From the NCBI GenBank assembly GCA_947165255.1, contig CAMUZR010000018.1, positions 1 through 62,374 on the forward strand: a DNA stretch of 62,374 nt. The letters run 5' to 3'. A program made the translations under genes and the position numbers. This document shows, in pieces, positions 34,201 to 41,961 of this stretch (position 1 is the stretch's first letter; every line of letters starts with the position of its first letter). A model generated the notes under the pieces. It was given only the letters and a program-made list of their open reading frames with translations, made no database searches and was not told where the DNA came from. The stretch is from an uncultured Bacteroidales bacterium. Its GTDB lineage: Bacteria; Bacteroidota; Bacteroidia; Bacteroidales; P3.

Positions 34201-34911
34201 ATGTCCACATGTGTTATTACCGGCTTCGGTGCCGGGATTGGCAGAGCCACTGCGATACGTTTAGCCAAAGAAGGGCTATTCGACAAATATGCGCTCATCG
34301 GCCGCAATGAGAAAGACATGAACAGCACTTGGGAGGAAATGACCCATTTCCTTTCAACAGATAGAATCAAGATATATCATCTCGACCTTTCCAAACCCGA
34401 ACTCATTCCGGCAGTGGTAGAGGAAATTCACAACGAAATGGGCGACATCAGCTGCCTGCTTAACATTGCGGGTTACACAGACCCCAAATCACTTCTCACC
34501 ACATCATTAGAAAGTTTCGAACTGACATATAAGGTAAACGTGTTCGCCCCATTCATGCTCATGCGTGAATGCGTGAAGTACATGAAAGGGGGCGGGGGCA
34601 AGATCCTCAATGTCGCCTCTACGGCCGGCATGACTCCACGGCCAGGTTGGCTGAGCTACGCTTCATCCAAGGCTTCGGTCATCTCTATGTCGCAAACCCT
34701 GACGGCCGAACTGGCCGAGTACGGCATTTCTGTCTACTGCGTCTCGCCTGGCCGCTGCGCAACAAAGTTAAGAAAACGCCTGGCTCCCGATGAGGACCCG
34801 TCCACTATTATGCAGCCAGAGGATGTTGCCGAGGTCATCTGCAACCTTATCGGTCCTAATGAGTGCTGCCTGGACGGACAAAACATTGTGATTCGTAAGG
34901 CAGTAAAATAG
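34201..34911 (+). CDS. Short-chain dehydrogenase/reductase next to the cytidylyltransferase
   Basis: The 236 aa classical SDR has the dinucleotide loop TGFGAGIGRAT (residues 6-16), NIAG at about 91-94, the catalytic Ser in NVASTAG and the pair Tyr/Lys in YASSK, so it should be active. The region after SPGR (CATKLRKRL) matches substrate-loop sequences of SDRs in polyol-phosphate loci only loosely. Paired with the cytidylyltransferase it is best explained as the reductase that makes the polyol phosphate (for example ribulose 5-phosphate to ribitol 5-phosphate) before CDP activation; this is an inference from gene pairing. It ends at a strong hairpin shared with the convergent gene. Confidence 0.85.
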   Translation: MSTCVITGFGAGIGRATAIRLAKEGLFDKYALIGRNEKDMNSTWEEMTHFLSTDRIKIYHLDLSKPELIPAVVEEIHNEMGDISCLLNIAGYTDPKSLLTTSLESFELTYKVNVFAPFMLMRECVKYMKGGGGKILNVASTAGMTPRPGWLSYASSKASVISMSQTLTAELAEYGISVYCVSPGRCATKLRKRLAPDEDPSTIMQPEDVAEVICNLIGPNECCLDGQNIVIRKAVK

Positions 34912-34936
34912 GCAGTAGCCGCAAAAAGATATTATG

Positions 34937-34990
34937 AATTCTGAATTCTAAGTGGGTCGACAGCCTCTCAGAATTCAGAATTTTTATTTT
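34937..34990 (+). terminator. Perfect 13-bp hairpin terminator shared by convergent genes
   Basis: AATTCTGAATTCT (34937-34949) pairs perfectly with AGAATTCAGAATT (34970-34982), followed by TTTTTATTTT. It ends the plus-strand SDR transcript. The 3' arm also encodes the last codons and stop of the opposing ATP-grasp gene. A closely related hairpin lies at 43561-43612. Confidence 0.85.
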
Positions 34991-35957
34991 TAGCGCCATC
35001 TTTACACATCTGGTCAAATTCTTTTTTCAGGCCGCGACGAAGGACAATTTGCTCGGCAAAGAACTCGCCTTTATTGCCCTCAACGACTATCCAGCCGTCA
35101 GGAGTAAGGGTCATGTCCCAGCCGATGAAGGTGAGGCGAGGAAAGAGAAGGGCCATATCAGTGGTGGTACGTTTCAGCTCTTCCCAGCGAGGAATCTGCA
35201 CCCCCCTGAAGGCCTGCCCGCTGTCGGGATGGACGGTGAAAGAGTGCCCGAGGTCGTCAATGGCATCGGTTACGATAAGGCCTGTTTCCGAGTGGGCCAA
35301 AGCCATGACCCCGCCTTGGGCGCCGTTGTCGACAAAGGTGCCTTTGCGGCCGGTTTTGAGGATAGCGGTGAACCGGCTTACACGTCCCCGGTGTAGGAAT
35401 GTGTTGATGCGGACGGTATTGACCGACGAGGGGTTGAAGACAGCCATAAAGGGGTCTTGAACGATGCGTTCTTCGACAATGAAGCGTCTTTTCTGCCCAA
35501 TCATCTCGTCAAACAGGTCTGCCCACTGGTGGGAGGCCTGGGGCGCCAGTAGGCGCACTCCCCTACCTCCGCAGTCATCCACCGGCTTGGCCACCAACTG
35601 GCCCATGCTCTCGCCGAAACGAATGAATGCTGCCCGGTCAGTTTCCGAGGCCACCTGCATAAAACGCCTTCCATAGTAGTCTTTCAAGACTTGGGCGGCA
35701 CGATATTTGTCCATAATGAGGGCCTGCTGGCGCGGGTTGTTGATGCGGCGGCAGACGCGGTTGCGATAATGGTCGGTTATATAGGTGCGGCGTTGGGTCT
35801 GAGATTTGTGGGCAAAGTCATACCGGTCATACTCTTCATAGAAAGTCTTGTGCAACAGGGTTTCACGCAATTTGTCCAGGTTGCCGTCTGCCCGCTGCAG
35901 ATAGTCGCGGTATCTGCCTGGGAGGATGATTTTATAAAGGAAGAGGTATAAATCCAT
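34968..35957 (-). CDS. ATP-grasp protein of the sugar-transfer-associated type
   Basis: The 329 aa product resembles the ATP-grasp family found beside capsule and polysaccharide genes (PF14397). Seen motifs are the lysine in LVAKPVDDCGGRGVRLL with its glycine-rich loop (about residues 130-146), FIVEERIVQDPFMAVFNPSS, then VNTVRINTFL with the Arg typical of the family, and near the end FIGWDMTLTPDGWIVVEGN with the metal-binding Glu and Asn. No signal peptide is present. Its ligase reaction is unknown. The stop falls inside the hairpin at 34937-34990. It starts 7 bases after the GH3/beta-lactamase gene, so it is the last gene of that operon. Confidence 0.77.
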   Translation of the reverse strand: MDLYLFLYKIILPGRYRDYLQRADGNLDKLRETLLHKTFYEEYDRYDFAHKSQTQRRTYITDHYRNRVCRRINNPRQQALIMDKYRAAQVLKDYYGRRFMQVASETDRAAFIRFGESMGQLVAKPVDDCGGRGVRLLAPQASHQWADLFDEMIGQKRRFIVEERIVQDPFMAVFNPSSVNTVRINTFLHRGRVSRFTAILKTGRKGTFVDNGAQGGVMALAHSETGLIVTDAIDDLGHSFTVHPDSGQAFRGVQIPRWEELKRTTTDMALLFPRLTFIGWDMTLTPDGWIVVEGNKGEFFAEQIVLRRGLKKEFDQMCKDGAKNKNSEF

Positions 35958-35964
35958 ATCAATT

Positions 35965-38334
35965 TCAGTTGCCGAATCTGGCCACGCCATCGGCCTGGAG
36001 CAGCAGGGGTTGGGTTATGCCTTTGTATAGCAAGGTCTGAATCTGGGTTCTGATATTCATACTGGCCAACCTATTGGGCGAAGGCTTAGGATAGACCCGG
36101 TTGGACAAGAAGATATAAACCATACCGCACTCCGGGTCCACCCACACTATATTGCCTGTAAATCCAGTGTGTCCATAACTCTTTTGCGAAGCCTCGTCGC
36201 ATGCACTTCCTCCACTGCCTTTCAACAGCGGTTTGTCGAACCCTAGTCCCCGTCGGCACCCATTTTTTTCATAATACCTTTTATTAAAAAGATTTATAGT
36301 CTCCGATTTAAGATACCGTCTGCCATCGTATGTGCCTCCATCGAGCAGCATCTGCAAAATACGGGCCAAATCGTCAGCCGTGCTGAAGAGTCCTGCATGG
36401 CCCGACACTCCGCCCATAGCATAAGCGTTTTCGTCATGCACCACACCCTGTACCAATCGGTTACGATAATGACTATCCAACTCTGTTGGGGCAATGTTCG
36501 CGCAATCTATGCCGTGCTCAATTGGGTTAAAATGCGTATGGCAGAGCCCCATAGGGGAATAAAAATGCTGATCCACAAAGATATCCAGCCTTTGACCTGA
36601 GACATACTGCACCATCTCGCCCAACAGGATAAAGCCCAAATCGCTGTACTCATAGCCTCCATAACTATTCAGGGGCGTTGCCACGACTTGGGAAATCACA
36701 CTCTCACGAGGTTCTTCAGCATTTTGAGCCTCCTTCCAGTAAGCATCGAACGATTTCAGCCTTGCAGTATGGCTAAGCACCTGTCGGATGGTTATCTTGG
36801 CCTTGTCTGTTTCCTTCAGATATGGCAGGTACCGACTCAAGGGGTCGTCCAGCCTCACCTTGCCCGTTTCAACCAATTTCATCACTGCCAAGGTGGTGGA
36901 AACCATCTTGGTGACCGACGCCAAGTCGTAAACCGTATTCATCGTCACGGCAGGTGAAGCGGTATCATAGGTCATGTGTCCAAATGCCTTCCTGTAGAGA
37001 AGTCTACCATCCTTCATGGCCAACACCTGGCAACCGGGGAAGGCATGTTTGGCAATGCCGTCGTTCACAATGCTGTCAATGACCCCATCCGTTGCAAGGC
37101 GTAGCGAACGCACTATGGCATCGCATCGCAGGCTGTCCTGCCTATTGGGAACCCGCCACGTTTCAGGCCTCAACTGGGCACAGCCATGCTCATATTTTGC
37201 CCGCAGCACTCGGCGGCAGCGCATGTCAATCAGCCGCTGCAGTTCGGGGTCGTCTTTGGCAGCCTTGCAAATGCACTTGATTGCCTTTGGCACATCGGGC
37301 GGGAGCAGCAATATGTCGCTTCCGGCAAGCAGAGCGGCCAACTCGCCCTGGCCTTTCTGATAGTATTTTGTAACCCCCTGCATGTCGAGTCCGTCAGTAA
37401 TCACAAGCCCGCTAAATTTCATCCGTTGACGGAGCAACTCGCTCACCAAGTGACTGGAAAGCGACGACGGGTGGTTAGGCTCTTTCTCGTATGCGTTCAC
37501 CTGCAGGTGGGCTGTCATCACCCCTTCAACGCCTTCATCAATCAGGCGCTGGAATGGATACAGATCCACCGTGTCCATATACTCCCTTGTGTGGTTGATG
37601 ATGGGCAGATCAAAATGGCTGTCGGTCTTGGTGTCGCCATGACCGGGAAAATGCTTGGCAACGGCTATCACACCCGCACTCTGAAGGCCTTTCATATACT
37701 GGACGCCCAATTCGGCAACACGCTTCGGGTCGGCACTAAACGAGCGCGGTCCAATGACTGGGTTGTCCGGATTGCTGTTAACATCCACTACCGGGGCAAA
37801 ATTGACATGGATGCCCATGCGCTTGCACTGCATTCCAATTTCCCTGCCCATGTCGAACAGCAGGGTGTCCATCTCATGCGGCAACTGGCCAAAGACGGCA
37901 TTTTGGGGGAAGGCGTAGCAGTCCTTCAGCCTCATACCCAGCCCCCATTCGGCATCGATGCACACCAACAGCGGCACGCTGCTAATAGACTGGAACCGTT
38001 TGATTAACGGCAGGGTCGACCGAGCCGTGCCCACAAAAAAACAGACACCGCCCACCTCAGTATCGCGTAACAGATTCTCAAATTTGTGCTGTTCCCTTTC
38101 TGACATATCCAAGGGAACCCGAACCACCATCAACTGAGCCACCTTCTGACTTAACGACAGGTTGCTCATCACCGAGTCGACCCAGAGCGTACCCACCTGG
38201 GCACTATACGGCCGCCTGGCCGACAGGGCCGAGTTGGCTGCCTTTCGCACTGTCTTCTTCATCCCGCGCACCTGGCACTGGCTGAAAGATACAATCGCAA
38301 CCAAACATATCAACAATAAAGAGAACTTTCTCAT
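35965..38334 (-). CDS. GH3 beta-N-acetylhexosaminidase fused to a serine beta-lactamase-like domain
   Basis: The 789 aa product has an N-terminal export signal (MRKFSLLLICLVAIVSFSQC). The GH3 domain (about 50-400) has NagZ-type motifs AKHFPGHGDTKTDSHFD and the nucleophile Asp in VITDGLDMQGV. The C-terminal domain (about 430-770) is of class C beta-lactamase/serine hydrolase type, with SVTK (about residue 473, SxxK), YSD in YEYSDLGF (YxN position with Asp), and GHTGFTG (HTG). The pairing suggests consecutive cleavage of muropeptide sugar and peptide or ester in peptidoglycan turnover. Such fusions are known from Bacteroidota. It lies 36 bases after the EnvC-like gene and 7 before the ATP-grasp gene, forming a cell-wall operon. 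Confidence 0.88.
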   Translation of the reverse strand: MRKFSLLLICLVAIVSFSQCQVRGMKKTVRKAANSALSARRPYSAQVGTLWVDSVMSNLSLSQKVAQLMVVRVPLDMSEREQHKFENLLRDTEVGGVCFFVGTARSTLPLIKRFQSISSVPLLVCIDAEWGLGMRLKDCYAFPQNAVFGQLPHEMDTLLFDMGREIGMQCKRMGIHVNFAPVVDVNSNPDNPVIGPRSFSADPKRVAELGVQYMKGLQSAGVIAVAKHFPGHGDTKTDSHFDLPIINHTREYMDTVDLYPFQRLIDEGVEGVMTAHLQVNAYEKEPNHPSSLSSHLVSELLRQRMKFSGLVITDGLDMQGVTKYYQKGQGELAALLAGSDILLLPPDVPKAIKCICKAAKDDPELQRLIDMRCRRVLRAKYEHGCAQLRPETWRVPNRQDSLRCDAIVRSLRLATDGVIDSIVNDGIAKHAFPGCQVLAMKDGRLLYRKAFGHMTYDTASPAVTMNTVYDLASVTKMVSTTLAVMKLVETGKVRLDDPLSRYLPYLKETDKAKITIRQVLSHTARLKSFDAYWKEAQNAEEPRESVISQVVATPLNSYGGYEYSDLGFILLGEMVQYVSGQRLDIFVDQHFYSPMGLCHTHFNPIEHGIDCANIAPTELDSHYRNRLVQGVVHDENAYAMGGVSGHAGLFSTADDLARILQMLLDGGTYDGRRYLKSETINLFNKRYYEKNGCRRGLGFDKPLLKGSGGSACDEASQKSYGHTGFTGNIVWVDPECGMVYIFLSNRVYPKPSPNRLASMNIRTQIQTLLYKGITQPLLLQADGVARFGN

Positions 38335-38370
38335 GAATATTTTACTCAAAACAAGATTAATACACATATA

Positions 38371-39627
38371 CTACTTCAACCAATGCCTTGGATTCAAAGC
38401 ATCCTTGCCGCACCAAACCTGGAAACTGAATTCCGAGGTTTCCTCGTCACTGCTGTAAACAGTGCCTATGGCCTGACGGGTTGTAACTTTACTACCCTGA
38501 CTTACCGCCACCGTACCCAAACCGGCATACACCGTCATATAAGACCCATGGCGAATAATGACGCCCTTGCTGCCATTGGGCGCAGTGAAAACCCGCGCCA
38601 CCGTGCCGCTGTAAACAGCACTCACCGTGGCGCCCGGGGCACAATTGAGGTCGATGCCGTAATTGCGGTTCTGCCCACCCGAAGCATGCGTATACAGCCC
38701 ATATTCCCTCGACACAGAACGATAATAAACCGGCCACGACAGTCGCCCTTTGTTCTGCACAAAATCAGACGAAGCGGCATCGCTGTAGACCTTACCGCCC
38801 GTGCCGCTGCCACCTGTGGTGGAGGGTTTGGCACTGCCCGACTTGCCGGCAGCAGAAGTGCCACCACCGGTGGTCGACTTTGCCACCTCGGCATTAATCA
38901 ACTGCTGAATCTGATTCTGCAACTGCTGCTTCTGCTTCTCCTTCTTAGCAATCTGCTGCTTCAGGCTCTTCTCGTCCTGCTGGCTCTTGTCCAGCTTTTT
39001 CTGCTGCTGCATTTGCTCGCGCGAGAGGGCGTCCTTCTGCTTTTTTTCCTGGCTCAGGAGCGACGACTTCTCTTTTTTTTGCCGCTGCAGGTCTAGACTC
39101 ATGTCTTGAAATTGGACCTCCTTGCGGTGTATCGTGGTGGCCTGGTGTTTGCGATAACGCGCGTACTCGTTGAAGTACTTCAATTTCAAGTAACTATAGT
39201 TATAGGTCTCATTATCCAGAACCAATGTGGTAGAGTTGAGGTTCTGCCGCAGTCCATAAAGCGTCCTCACCACCCTGGCATACTCCACCTTCATGCTGTC
39301 GATTTGACCGCGAACAACCCGCAACGAGTCCTCTGTGCGGACAATCTGGCGGTCCAGCATTCCCATTTGGCGGTTAATGTTGTCGATGAGATTGTTACGC
39401 TCAGTAATGCGCTTTTTTATAATGGATATTTGGTTGGCCGAAGCCTTGGTCGTTTTTTTGGCCTTGCTCAGCTCGTTGGTCAGGCGGGCGATTTCCTTCT
39501 CAATCTTGGCCTTGTCGCGCTCCAACTGCTTTTTGGTCTGTCCTTGGGCAGGAACAGCCACCACCATCACCATCAGAAAGATAGGTATCAGTCTGAGCAA
39601 CAATTTATGTCGAATGGCATTATGCAT
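38371..39627 (-). CDS. EnvC-like coiled-coil protein with degenerate M23/LytM domain
   Basis: The 418 aa product has a signal peptide (MHNAIRHKLLLRLIPIFLMV then MVVAVPAQG), a long coiled coil (about 30-245, rich in Lys, Gln, Glu), a Ser/Thr/Gly linker and a C-terminal LytM fold (about 295-418). In the LytM fold the first metal ligand position of HxxxD is changed (NYGIDL in place of HxGIDL) and the later YxHL reads YAGL, so zinc binding and catalysis look lost. E. coli EnvC likewise has a degenerate LytM domain and activates AmiA/AmiB amidases at the divisome; the same role is inferred here. It heads the operon with the GH3/beta-lactamase and ATP-grasp genes. Confidence 0.88.
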   Translation of the reverse strand: MHNAIRHKLLLRLIPIFLMVMVVAVPAQGQTKKQLERDKAKIEKEIARLTNELSKAKKTTKASANQISIIKKRITERNNLIDNINRQMGMLDRQIVRTEDSLRVVRGQIDSMKVEYARVVRTLYGLRQNLNSTTLVLDNETYNYSYLKLKYFNEYARYRKHQATTIHRKEVQFQDMSLDLQRQKKEKSSLLSQEKKQKDALSREQMQQQKKLDKSQQDEKSLKQQIAKKEKQKQQLQNQIQQLINAEVAKSTTGGGTSAAGKSGSAKPSTTGGSGTGGKVYSDAASSDFVQNKGRLSWPVYYRSVSREYGLYTHASGGQNRNYGIDLNCAPGATVSAVYSGTVARVFTAPNGSKGVIIRHGSYMTVYAGLGTVAVSQGSKVTTRQAIGTVYSSDEETSEFSFQVWCGKDALNPRHWLK

Positions 39628-40083
39628 AAGTATACAATATTTGAAATTGCAAAGGTACGAAATTTTTCGCCTCCGACACCGTCAGCCCGCAAAAACTTTT
39701 GCAACACCGTCTGTTAATAACAATCCTAGTCTCCCGACCCCGGCTCACTTCGCCGTCGTCCCGCATACCCGATCCAATCGCCAAAGTCCACCCATACCTC
39801 ACTCCCAAATCCGACCCCAATCCTCCAGTATACGTCCGCTACATGCCCTATCGTTCCTCTATACATGCTCCATATATGTTCTATCCTACATAGACGAACC
39901 AAATACGAAACCTAAGGCAAAAAAAAACAACCTAGAGAGGCCCTTAAGCAGGTATGGTTAGCGAATTCTTCCCATGAGCTATGGCTCGTAGCGGTTTTTA
40001 ATATAACTGCCAAGAAATCACAGTGGGGAAAGAATTCTACTTTCCATTATATCAGTACAAATGACTGATAATACCAAATAGGT
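39628..40083. other. Intergenic region between convergent/tandem minus-strand genes
   Basis: It contains the EnvC operon -7 box at 39650-39657. No gene or structured RNA was recognised in the remaining bases, which include pyrimidine-rich and A-rich stretches. Confidence 0.5.
39650..39657 (-). promoter_or_regulatory. -7 box for the EnvC operon
   Basis: Minus-strand TACCTTTG fits TAnnTTTG, 22 bases upstream of the start codon at 39627. Confidence 0.5.
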
Positions 40084-41121
40084 CTAAATACCAAGGTCCT
40101 GAAGTGATTCGACACTCAAGTAGAGCTGATTTCTGTCGTGGTCGCCCTTGGGGTTGCCGGTATAGAATAGATACAAGGAGTCGTTTTGGACAAAGGCTGT
40201 GGGTTTATAATAATACTGCCTGTAGCCAATATGGCTTTCTGTATAATGATTGTTGATTAAGGGTTTTGTATATGTCTTAAAATGCTTCCAATCCTCGGAA
40301 ACAGAAAGCATGATGTTGTCTTTTTTTTCAGCACAAGAGACCATGTAAAGCTTACCTTCATGTTCGAAAAGATCAAAGTGCCAGAGGTCATAACGTAACG
40401 GTTTGGGAATGAACCATAATCGTCCAAATAATTTCTTTTGCAGCCATTTGTCACAAACGAGAGGATTGGTGAAACGGATGGTATCCGATAAAACAAAGTC
40501 AGGCCTTTCAAGGGAAGAACCCTCCCAAATTGCAATTCCGATATTTTTGCGTTCTGGTTCAAATGAATACCAAGTACAATAGAAATAGTACTTGCCTTGA
40601 TGCTTCAGTAGTATCGGACACAGACCCGTCTCTTCGTTCTTAGAGTGATTAACTAAATAACGATTGAGATTACGTACTTCATTCTGATTATTCAAAGCAC
40701 CTCCTATCAAGGTCTTACCGCCTGTTTCTTTACATAAGGGAGAGTCATTTTCTCGCCAGAAAACATATAGAAGAGAGTCCTCGACATAGATATTGGGGTC
40801 GGAGTTATAACCAGTTTCGGGAGTGTCGGACAGCAGTGTGGCTTCATCCCAGTGCATTAATGATGTTGACCTATAGAACATGGGGTTTTCTACTTGATTG
40901 TCCCATTTGTAATAAGGCGACTGTACCATCACATAAGTTCCATCGCCTAAAAGACGGACACAGGGGTGCAGGCAATCATTATGGTAACGGTCTGGACTAG
41001 GAGTCAAAACGGTGACTGGTCTTCCGACAGGCATCATCTGCTGAGGGTAAAAACGAATAAAGTATAATACCGATAAGATGATAATGACTAACAGGACAGG
41101 GTATATTACTTTTTTCCTCAT
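40084..41121 (-). CDS. Membrane-anchored five-bladed-propeller-like protein (GH43-like)
   Basis: The 345 aa product has one N-terminal membrane helix (VIYPVLLVIIILSVLYFIRF) without a clear cleavage site, then a beta-propeller-like body. Blade-like repeats include HPCVRLLGDGTYVMV, NPMFYRSTSLMHWDEA, DPNIYVEDSLLYVFW, PILLKHQGKYYFYCTWYS, LFEHEGKLYMVSCAE and PTAFVQNDSLYLFYTG. An Asp at each DP or DG turn is compatible with glycosidase clans F/J (GH43, GH117 or similar), but the catalytic triad cannot be assigned. The gene is visibly more AT-rich than its neighbours, stands between two hairpin-bearing gaps, and may have been acquired separately. Confidence 0.65.
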   Translation of the reverse strand: MRKKVIYPVLLVIIILSVLYFIRFYPQQMMPVGRPVTVLTPSPDRYHNDCLHPCVRLLGDGTYVMVQSPYYKWDNQVENPMFYRSTSLMHWDEATLLSDTPETGYNSDPNIYVEDSLLYVFWRENDSPLCKETGGKTLIGGALNNQNEVRNLNRYLVNHSKNEETGLCPILLKHQGKYYFYCTWYSFEPERKNIGIAIWEGSSLERPDFVLSDTIRFTNPLVCDKWLQKKLFGRLWFIPKPLRYDLWHFDLFEHEGKLYMVSCAEKKDNIMLSVSEDWKHFKTYTKPLINNHYTESHIGYRQYYYKPTAFVQNDSLYLFYTGNPKGDHDRNQLYLSVESLQDLGI

Positions 41122-41172
41122 TTCTAATTTGCTGCTTAAACTGGCGAGTTGATCTTTCTTCTTTAGATTGAA

Positions 41173-41206
41173 GATACAGAGCGCTCCCTAAGAGGCGCTC
41201 TGTATC
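41173..41206 (-). terminator. Perfect 12-bp hairpin after the barrel gene
   Basis: GATACAGAGCGC (41173-41184) pairs perfectly with GCGCTCTGTATC (41195-41206) around a 10-base loop. It separates the barrel gene from the propeller gene on the minus strand. No strong T-run follows on either strand, so it may be an mRNA-stabilising or attenuating structure. Confidence 0.6.
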
Positions 41207-41231
41207 AGGTTTGTTCTTTTTTCTATAAAAA

Positions 41232-41924
41232 CTAAATGACGAAGCCGAACTTGATGGGATAAAGATCTTGGTAGCCATCTTTGAAGAGAGAGAAGGTGGA
41301 CACCTGCATGAAGACGCCTATGCCATAGATTTTTACGTCCAAACGGAGGTCGAGTTTGTAGGGGCGGAGGGCATCGCCGAGATTGGTCTGGTCCTTGGCT
41401 TTGTCCATCTTGTGCTTGAGGCCGGTATTTTTGTTAGAGTAGCCGATGGCGGGAATGGCCGAGAGGCGGACACTGAAGACTTCTTTGCTGTCAACCCAGC
41501 CGATGTGGATGGGCAGCTGCACGTAGCGGGTGACAAAACGGGAACTCCAGTCGCCTGTTTGGGCAGGTGTGGCCACTCGGAAATGGCCGTCGGACCAAAC
41601 GATATACTTGCTCTTGAACTTGTAGATGTCGGATTCATAGCCAAGACCTATACCTGCATTGAAATGTTCGGCATGAAGAATGTCGTAGGAGTAGCTGAGC
41701 TGGTAGCTGGAGAAGGAGGTTCGGATGTCGGCAAAGCCCACTTGGGGACCCATGAGGCCGGCAAAGGCAGAGGAGCCCCAATTGTTGAAACCCCAGTGGA
41801 AACTGAAAGAGGAGCGCTCGATGATAGGAGCCGAGACTTCGGTTGTTTTCAGAAGATTTGTGTTTTCTGCCATGGCACCAAAGGTGAGGGCGGCCATGAG
41901 GAGGAATGCAAATGTCTTTTTCAT
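41232..41924 (-). CDS. Predicted outer-membrane beta-barrel protein
   Basis: The 230 aa product has a signal peptide (MKKTFAFLLMAALTFGAMA) and amphipathic strands rich in aromatic residues: SSFSFHWGFNNWG, YQLSYSYDILHAEHF, NAGIGLGYESDIYKF, RYVQLPIHIGWVDSKEVF and the final YPIKFGFVI, which ends in a hydrophobic strand as barrel proteins do. It resembles small PorT-like/OMP_b-brl barrels of Bacteroidota. No specific function can be given. It lies 37 bases after the 5'-nucleotidase gene on the same strand. Confidence 0.75.
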   Translation of the reverse strand: MKKTFAFLLMAALTFGAMAENTNLLKTTEVSAPIIERSSFSFHWGFNNWGSSAFAGLMGPQVGFADIRTSFSSYQLSYSYDILHAEHFNAGIGLGYESDIYKFKSKYIVWSDGHFRVATPAQTGDWSSRFVTRYVQLPIHIGWVDSKEVFSVRLSAIPAIGYSNKNTGLKHKMDKAKDQTNLGDALRPYKLDLRLDVKIYGIGVFMQVSTFSLFKDGYQDLYPIKFGFVI

Positions 41925-41961
41925 TTTAATATTTGTTTTGTTTCAGAAAAAAAAATAGTTT

